Part shown: positions 57,660 to 64,000 of the stretch, piece by piece
Layout of the letters: each line of letters starts with the position of its first letter
How positions within the stretch are numbered: position 1 is the first letter of the stretch
Assembly (NCBI GenBank): GCA_001466705.2
Contig: LATX02000176.1
Coordinates: 774,360 to 838,359, forward strand
Direction: 5' to 3'
Origin: Moniliophthora roreri
Taxonomy: Eukaryota > Basidiomycota > Agaricomycetes > Agaricales > Marasmiaceae
DNA: 64,000 bases
Position numbers and translations under genes: made by a program
Notes under the pieces: generated by a model
Database searches by the model: none
What the model saw: only the letters and a program-made list of their open reading frames with translations
What the model was told of the DNA's origin: nothing

Positions 57660-58754
57660 CATATATATGGTATATCAAGAGGATATTTCACTTTTAAACA
57701 ATCTTCAATTACTCTCAGAGAGCTCCTTCAAGCTCAGAATGATACCTACAGTATACCAAGAGAAAAGATATGACAATATCTAAGTCAGATATACGATGGA
57801 GTATTAGCTCAAGTATATGATCACTCTGCATTCCAAGATGGTGATGCAATGATCCCTCCAAAGATAGGAGAAAGCGATAAGATGGAAATCAGATAGAATC
57901 AATAGACCAGAAAAGACACATGAGAGATAAGCATGAGTCAGTCCGATAGGACAGACAGAACAAGAAAATACACAATGACTCCTACAGAAGTTGAGAGTAT
58001 TTCCAACTATTGAAAAACGGAATAAGGAACTCCTAGACAGTAGCAACAGATTCCAAACCTAGATACCCATATACTGCATAGAGGGCCTAGCTCGAGTCAT
58101 GCTTCCAATACCTGAGATTGTATTTATTAGTGACCTGCATACCTATATATGGTATGGGATTAGTATTGTGACAAGGGACTGAACCCATATACATTCATTT
58201 TGTGATTTTTCCTGTGACCAGTACAATATATACCTATTATTATAATTTTAATGTAGATATTTGTTTCCAGCAGTATATAAGGACAGCCATTTTGTAGGTG
58301 GGAGCAAGAGGAATCTGCCCCACCACTATGTGATATTTGTATGTGGCTATTGTTTGTGTAGAGAAATCACATTCAATCGGATTTTCCTCCTCATGTTAGG
58401 CCCTAGAGACTCAGAGTAGACCTAGTTGAGATATAAGACTATAAACCAAACTTGATAGTAATGGCAAAGCCAGATATTTGTTCTGTGCTTTAGCAGATAG
58501 TCATTTTCAAGTCAAGAGAAGACTTTGTATCAGAAAGTTTTGGTGGCTTTCTGGAGGCAGCTAGTGTTTTGCTAGTGTCAATGCATCTTAGAGAGGGCTT
58601 AGGCTATGAGAGTAGAAGTTTTCCTGCTTAAGTGTGTTCTAAATTGAGTAGACACATCTTAGAGAGGGCTCAGGCTACCAGAGTAGAAGTTTTCCGGCTT
58701 AAGTGCGTTACAGATCACAACCAAGAGGGTTGTATCCAGTACAAGGGGTACTGT
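57660..58754 (+). repeat. LTR-like segment related to 23700-24300
   Basis: Purine-rich sequence (57770-58050) precedes TGTGACAAGGG (near 58165), a TATATAAGGACAG motif (about 58273-58285), GAATCTGCCCC and TTAGGCCCTAGAGA, in the same order as at 23707-23945. A 60-bp phrase (ACATCTTAGAGAGGGCT...AGAAGTTTTCC) is tandemly repeated near 58580-58710. Ends and target duplication not determined. Confidence 0.4.
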
Positions 58755-59492
58755 CACTATGTACAAGGTGTTCTTTTAACATGGTATTCTGATTGAGAAA
58801 ACACTTAATCTTCTTGCAAAGAGAATTTTTATAAAACCATATATAAATTCTAAATTTCAATTGTGTCCTCTCAACAAGAATATGCCTGGAGAATACTAAA
58901 TTTTCAGCAGCAAAAGATATGGAATTTTCAAATTCTGAGAATTAATAGATAATACAATATATTAGAATAATTTCCATACTGAGAAAACATTAAATTTTCT
59001 CTGTTTGAAAATGCTCAGGAAATGCTGATAAGATAAGATAAAAATACCACATTTTCTATTGTGGGAAAGTCAGAGAAAACACTAGGAAAACACTAGGAAA
59101 ATGAATGTGAAAACACTATATTTTAAAGCAGTTCTTAGATAGTTTTCATATAGTTTTCCTTTCGTATTTAACATGTTTCCTTTGATATAAAATTCAAAAT
59201 CTTATATTTATTTTCTGAATGTTTTCTCACTATTTTATAAGGCAGAAAATTTAGTATATTTGTAATTAGAAAATTAAAGGATAATTCTATAATTTCATTA
59301 TCATAAAATAATAAAAAAACATAGACCCTTCTGGAAATTAAAATCCAGAGTATGCTTGCTGTTTTCAATATGTGATGACAACTTGAAACTAATAGAATTT
59401 TCTGAGTGTTGTCTGGAAGCAAATATATAGCAGTATTCTGGGTGTATTTCCTTTGTATTAAATAGCATAAAAAGAACACCTTGTACATAGTG
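58755..59492. mobile_element. Non-autonomous CACTA-type DNA transposon, copy 2 (inverse of copy 1)
   Basis: Inverted ends CACTATGTACAAGGTGTTC, with TGT repeated directly on each side as a 3-bp target duplication. Interior about 90 percent similar by eye to the reverse complement of 12567-13303. An open frame of about 100 codons is present in both copies but AT-rich and not protein-like. Confidence 0.8.
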
Positions 59493-59823
59493 TGTAGTCT
59501 TTGATTACTTGGGTTATCACTTCAGAGTAGTCTTACCATCGCCTCAGTGCAGTTAGCTGTTGTATTTAGGCTTGATTGAGATAATAGAAATTAGAAAACA
59601 CACAATAAAAACAAATTATTAAACAAATGTATCCTCGTAGTCTCTACATCGATAAACAAATACATGCTTATTTGGTTCACAAACATCAAATAGAGTCTAA
59701 GTGCAGTAACTCTGATCATGCTGAACCACACTCTGCACATCACCATGCCCACACATAGACAATAGTAGAGCAGGATCTGATCAACAGATCAGCTCTTTGT
59801 GTAGCACATTCAAGTGGTATTAG
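59493..59823. other. Spacer, no gene recognised
   Basis: AT-rich sequence without repeats or coding signal. Confidence 0.4.
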
Positions 59824-59856
59824 CGGGAAGGGGCAAGGGAAGGTGGGGGAGGAGGG
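59824..59856 (+). other. Potential G-quadruplex
   Basis: Five runs of three or more G (GGG, GGGG, GGG, GGGGG, GGGG) with loops of 2-5 bases on the + strand in an otherwise AT-rich region. Confidence 0.55.
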
Positions 59857-61512
59857 GAGATGGTAGTGGGAGGGAAGAAAGAGAAGTTGAGGTGTTTGGA
59901 ATTCTCAGACGGTCTTTATATGACGATTGAGGGCATGTATGGACCAGTTTAGGGTAGGTCACTGGTTTAGAGTTTTTGGTGTGTGGTTGCCAGGGATGTC
60001 CTTTGTGTTTTTGAGGTGTTGAAGGTGTTGAATAGTATTGAAGAGATGATGAGCAAGGCAAAAGAGCTTGATGACATGTGACACATCATAAACTCTGAGG
60101 AGTCTGGCATCTGGATCTGATGCTCTGACAACCATCATGTGTCTCACTTGGTCTCCTCCACCATGTCTGATGACATTGACAGCACATACAGTCCAAAATC
60201 AAATCAACCATCTCATTACAGGCCAAGAGTTGACTTATAGGACAGTCAGTGCTTGCAAGTGGGAGGGAAGGAGTTCTTGTGGGGTGTATTTACTGTTCAG
60301 AAGGTGTCACTGATTGTACCTTCTAGAACTCAATACATTTTATAAGAACTGTCCTGAGACATTGTAACAAAGCTTGGGCATTATATCACTCTCTGACAGT
60401 GATAGAGGGATATAACCCATCATGACGGTTACAAGAGGTTATAACCCTGTTTACAACTCTGGCTACACCCAGCATTATGACCCTTTGTAACCGTTGTGAA
60501 GGGTTATGACTAGAGTTACATCCACGGTTATAACCCCCATTCACAGTCATGGGGGTTATAACACATGTTGTATTCTCAAGGTACAGTAACGGGGTATTAT
60601 ATATGTGGTTACAACACTAATGGACTCATAGGCAATGTGGATTGGGCATTGTTTCCCCTGCTAACCTGTTATATCATTCTCTGGTTTTTGCTGATGCACT
60701 CCTTGATCTTGATCACTACGTTCTCCTCGCTATACTGCACCAATGACCTCAAGAGTGTGTTATTTAATCACATAATATAGTATCTGTCCTTGCTCTTCTC
60801 CACCTCTGAACAACGAATGGAGAAAGTTCTTTTGCTGGGCGCATTAACACGTCCTGTCACATGCCTATCACACACTGCCGTGCTTGAAATGCCTCAAAAA
60901 CAGATGCATGTTCGTCCCCACATGTACACCTCTCCCTGCCTCAAACCAAGAGAGACATTTCTGTTTTGAAGGCCACTGAACAACTTGTACTTATTACTTT
61001 CTTGATTTAGACCTTCAGTCTCCAGATAATCTACATGACATCATTAAATAATCTCAAAATTCAAAATCTAATAAGTACAAAGTGTTCTTCGTTTCATTCC
61101 TGCAGCATTCCACTCATGAAATGAATATTTTGTTGTGCTCTAAGCTGAGGAGCTCTTGGGACAAGATTTTGGTAGAAGGCAAATATGAACAAACACAGAG
61201 GGCCTCATGGGCATTGTGTATCACCAGAGCTTTGTATCTTTGATGCTAGTGCGAGTTGCTGGAGAGCAAGGTGGATGAGTTTGGTGCTTGGTACTCAGTT
61301 GAACAGGACGATCATGGACGATCATGGACGACCACACAAATTCCCAGGCCTGAGGCCACCCTGTTGTATGAGCCAAAGTGCCTGGCCCCAGAGACCTTGA
61401 TCAATGTCTGTCCATAGGGTCAACTTGGATATATCCTAACTCAGCACCACCCATGTATTTTGGTTTCTACACTGCGAAAATGTGCAAGGTAATATTTCAA
61501 ACCTTCCAACTA
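59857..61512. other. AT-rich stretch with GGTTATAACC-type palindromes
   Basis: Around 60370-60600 there are many copies of GGTTATAACC, GGTTACAAG and GTTATAACC half-palindromes. A direct 12-bp repeat (GATCATGGACGA) occurs near 61308-61330. Minus-strand frames at 59810-60147 resemble no known family. Confidence 0.4.
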
Positions 61513-62045
61513 GTGTTGCATGGGCTCAGGCCCATCCAAATTGTGAGCTGGGCCTTGGGCTATAAAGAAGGGCTGGCTCAGGCCTGGCTCAGGCTTGGGC
61601 TATGGCTCATGAGTACCACAAGTAAAATAGGTTGAATAGGTTGACTACACATTAATACACCTATATCTACATCCCTGGGCTATGAAAGACATGAGGCTTG
61701 ATACAACATCCATATTGCATCATTGAGTGCAGGTTATTTGGGCACTAAGCATCAGCCTAGCATACTCTGCTTGGAAGAGGTTCAAGAGAGTGAAAGATGG
61801 TGGTAGGAATAGAGTTTCTTGACCAAGTCATTGTTAGAGCAGTGCCACAGATCTGTCAACAGCAGCAAATCTTTTTATTCATGAGAATTTTGGCTTCACC
61901 TATGATCTCCCAAAGCCACAGCCCACAAAAGTTAGAGCCAGGCCTTGAGCCCTACTCAAGCCCTACAGAAGGCCTGGCTTGGCTCAGGCTCAACTAGGGC
62001 TGGCTCAGGCTAGCCCACAGCTCTGGGCCTGAGCCCATGCAACAC
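61513..62045. mobile_element. 533-bp TA-flanked MITE with GGCTCAGGC subterminal repeats
   Basis: The ends are inverted repeats of GTGTTGCATGGGCTCAGGCC, flanked on both sides by TA. At least seven GGCTCAGGC/GCCTGAGCC-like words cluster near both ends, in both orientations, and look like transposase-binding sites. No coding capacity. The transposase family is not identified; TA duplication suggests Tc1/mariner-like mobilisation. Confidence 0.8.
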
Positions 62046-64000
62046 TACTTCTGACTCATTAGCTACATTCATCATCTCCTTTCTGCCCTTTGAGGCTTCA
62101 ACACTGGTGACAACACACTTGCAGATGATCTTTACAGTGTTAGTGGTCTGAAGGCCAGCCTTTTTTAATTGGAAGCAGAGCAGAGAAGTCACAGTCACAT
62201 TTTTTAAGGCTGAAGAAATGGCCAGATTTCATCCAAAAGTCCATCAGACCTTCCAAGGTTTTGCACAAGGGGTGTCAGATTTGAGCAATTCATATACTTG
62301 AACACTCACATGGTGAAGTGATTGGTGAGGTGGCATGACCATGCCACTGTATTTGGGTGACATAATCTCACTCTCACTGACAAGCATTCATTGCACAAAA
62401 TGTCAAAAGGTGCTGATGGGTTACTGGTGGCTAAAATGCCAGAAACTCACCAGTGCCTGGTAATAGGTAGATATAACTGTAGTATAACTCAACTTGATCA
62501 GTAATAGAGGCCATGACAACCATATGACTTGTACTCACCAGTTTTGTGTAGGATATAACCCTCTTGTGACCACCACTTTACCTGCCATTACCAGTTAAGG
62601 GTAGTTAAGAGTAGTTATGGGGGATATTTTGGGTTTTTGGTGCCAGAGCTATTTTCAGGGGTTTGGATATGTTTACTAGGTTCAACATCACCAAAAACTA
62701 CAAAGTGTTATAACAGCGCTATAACTGGGATGTAACCCAGTTATACCTGATTATGAGATGTTACAAGGGCATTATATCAGATTATGAGGCGTTATAAGGG
62801 TGTTATAACCAAATTATGAGACATTATAATCCCTGGTAGCCTTGTTACATCACCTGTAACCCATTGTAGCGGACTGTCAGTTTTGGTGATGAATATGAGT
62901 TACATGGGGTCCCTTTGGGGAGGAAACTCTTGTTGTTGTGACTCTAAGAAATGACGTTTGTGATGTGTCATCATGTGAGTGAAGACCCCCACAATTGTTT
63001 GTTTATTTTGTTCAATAATTTTCAAACTCTGTGGATTCTTTCTTTCCTTTGTACTACCACCATCCCTCCCCTTGCTGTCTACACTCACTGTTGCCATCTA
63101 CCCCTGTTGTCACCATCATCGCTATTAGTCCTCTCTTGCTGTTGCCCACCTTTGCTGTTGTCCACTCTTGCTGTCATCCGGCACCCTCACCCTCTGCCCT
63201 CACCTGTCTCTGTCGAGGTCATCAATCCACAGTCAAAGGCATGTCATCATATGCAACAGCACACCAAATCAATGTGCTCATGTCTGTCCAACCATTCATA
63301 CAGTCTTTTGTTGTGCCATGTGAGTATCTAAGCTCTTGACATGTTGTGTCAGCCTTGTCACTGACTCTGGGTTCCAATATTTGGGTAGCTGACAATGAGT
63401 CTGAGTAGTTTCGGTATGTTGTTGCTACTTGTCACATGAGCCAATTCTGACTGTTTCCTTTAGCTATACCTTGATCTTGATCATCTCAATAAACCGTCAA
63501 CTCCAGTGTATACCAACCACCTGACATTACAAGTTGATGCTTCCTCACTGTCATATCACACTGGATCTTACAACACAACCTCAACTACTAGTAATATTAA
63601 TATATGCACATACACACACTGAATCAGCTTATGAATAATCCAATACAGGGCCTCATTGAAGACATAATCATTACAAAGACACCAGGCTCATGAGGAGAAA
63701 CTGGTATGTTCTTTTACTTTACCTTGCAAGACTCTTCTTGATGACTTGCAGTATATCAAGGCCTACAATAAGTTTCAGTGACTATGGCAGGTAAAATTTC
63801 ATGTCCTATTCACAAACTTCTCATTGATACAGCAACTTTTAGGGCTCCCCTCGAGATTATTGGTGCATATGGTATACCTAAGATAATTGGGTCACTATAT
63901 AGTTATAAATAACTATGTATTTCATCTTGTTTGTGTGTAGATAGGCATTAATATACTTTTTGGATCAATTATTTTTTGCAAGCCTGATTTGAGAGCAACA
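62046..64000. other. Repeat-like stretch to window end
   Basis: At 62705-62870 GTTATAAC-type palindromes and GATTATGAG direct repeats recur. Pyrimidine-rich sequence (CTCTTGCTGTTG and CACCCTCACCCTC words) lies at 63040-63220. No gene or complete element is supported. Confidence 0.35.

Overview
The window reads as nuclear DNA of an agaricomycete (mushroom-forming basidiomycete) fungus. The evidence is many 45-60 bp introns with fungal splice signals, gene families typical of Agaricomycetes (a three-RRM Csx1/Nam8-like protein, a DUF6593-like protein, an uncharacterised multi-exon family, an MLKL-like plus ubiquitin-like-fold protein, a BTB-like protein), and a chromodomain Ty3/Gypsy retroelement. 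Six isolated N characters (10832, 19400, 21870, 47127, 49493, 56568) mark contig joins. At most of them the flanking sequence is repeated on both sides, so part of the apparent repetition is probably haplotype or overlap duplication.

Region 1, about 1-10.1 kb, is gene-dense and moderately GC-rich. It holds the 5' part of a CENP-C/Mif2-like kinetochore gene (-), a divergently oriented gene of unknown function with a C-terminal membrane helix (900-3399, +), a 952-residue three-RRM RNA-binding protein (4033-7108, -) and a 188-residue DUF6593-like protein (8338-9035, -).

Region 2, about 10.1-41.2 kb, is AT-rich and filled with mobile elements. It has a TA-flanked MITE in two copies, a 737-bp CACTA-type element, LTR-like repeats in both orientations, 91-bp and 71-bp minisatellites, and a complete but decayed chromovirus (25649-32954). 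The chromovirus has 456-bp LTRs, a CTCAA target duplication, gag, pol, an extra third ORF with zinc-knuckle motifs and a possible self-priming site. It sits inside a hAT transposase remnant whose frame rejoins across the insertion. A segmental duplication (about 33.4-35.8 and 37.2-41.2 kb) carries a tRNA-Pro-like sequence, 71-bp repeats and an MLKL-like/ubiquitin-like gene, intact at 39786-41158 and broken at 35025-35437.

Region 3, about 41.2-47.1 kb, is again GC-richer and holds degenerate tandem repeats, an 801-bp inverted-repeat element with a tRNA-like core, and a truncated small secreted protein gene.

Region 4, about 47.1-64 kb, is repeat-rich. It has the 926-bp inverted-repeat element with the same kind of tRNA-like core (with a matching empty site at 46388-46391), a degenerate integrase-type transposase, a BTB-like gene, the second CACTA element in inverse orientation, and a 533-bp TA-flanked MITE. 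Few host genes here are convincing; most short ORFs look accidental.
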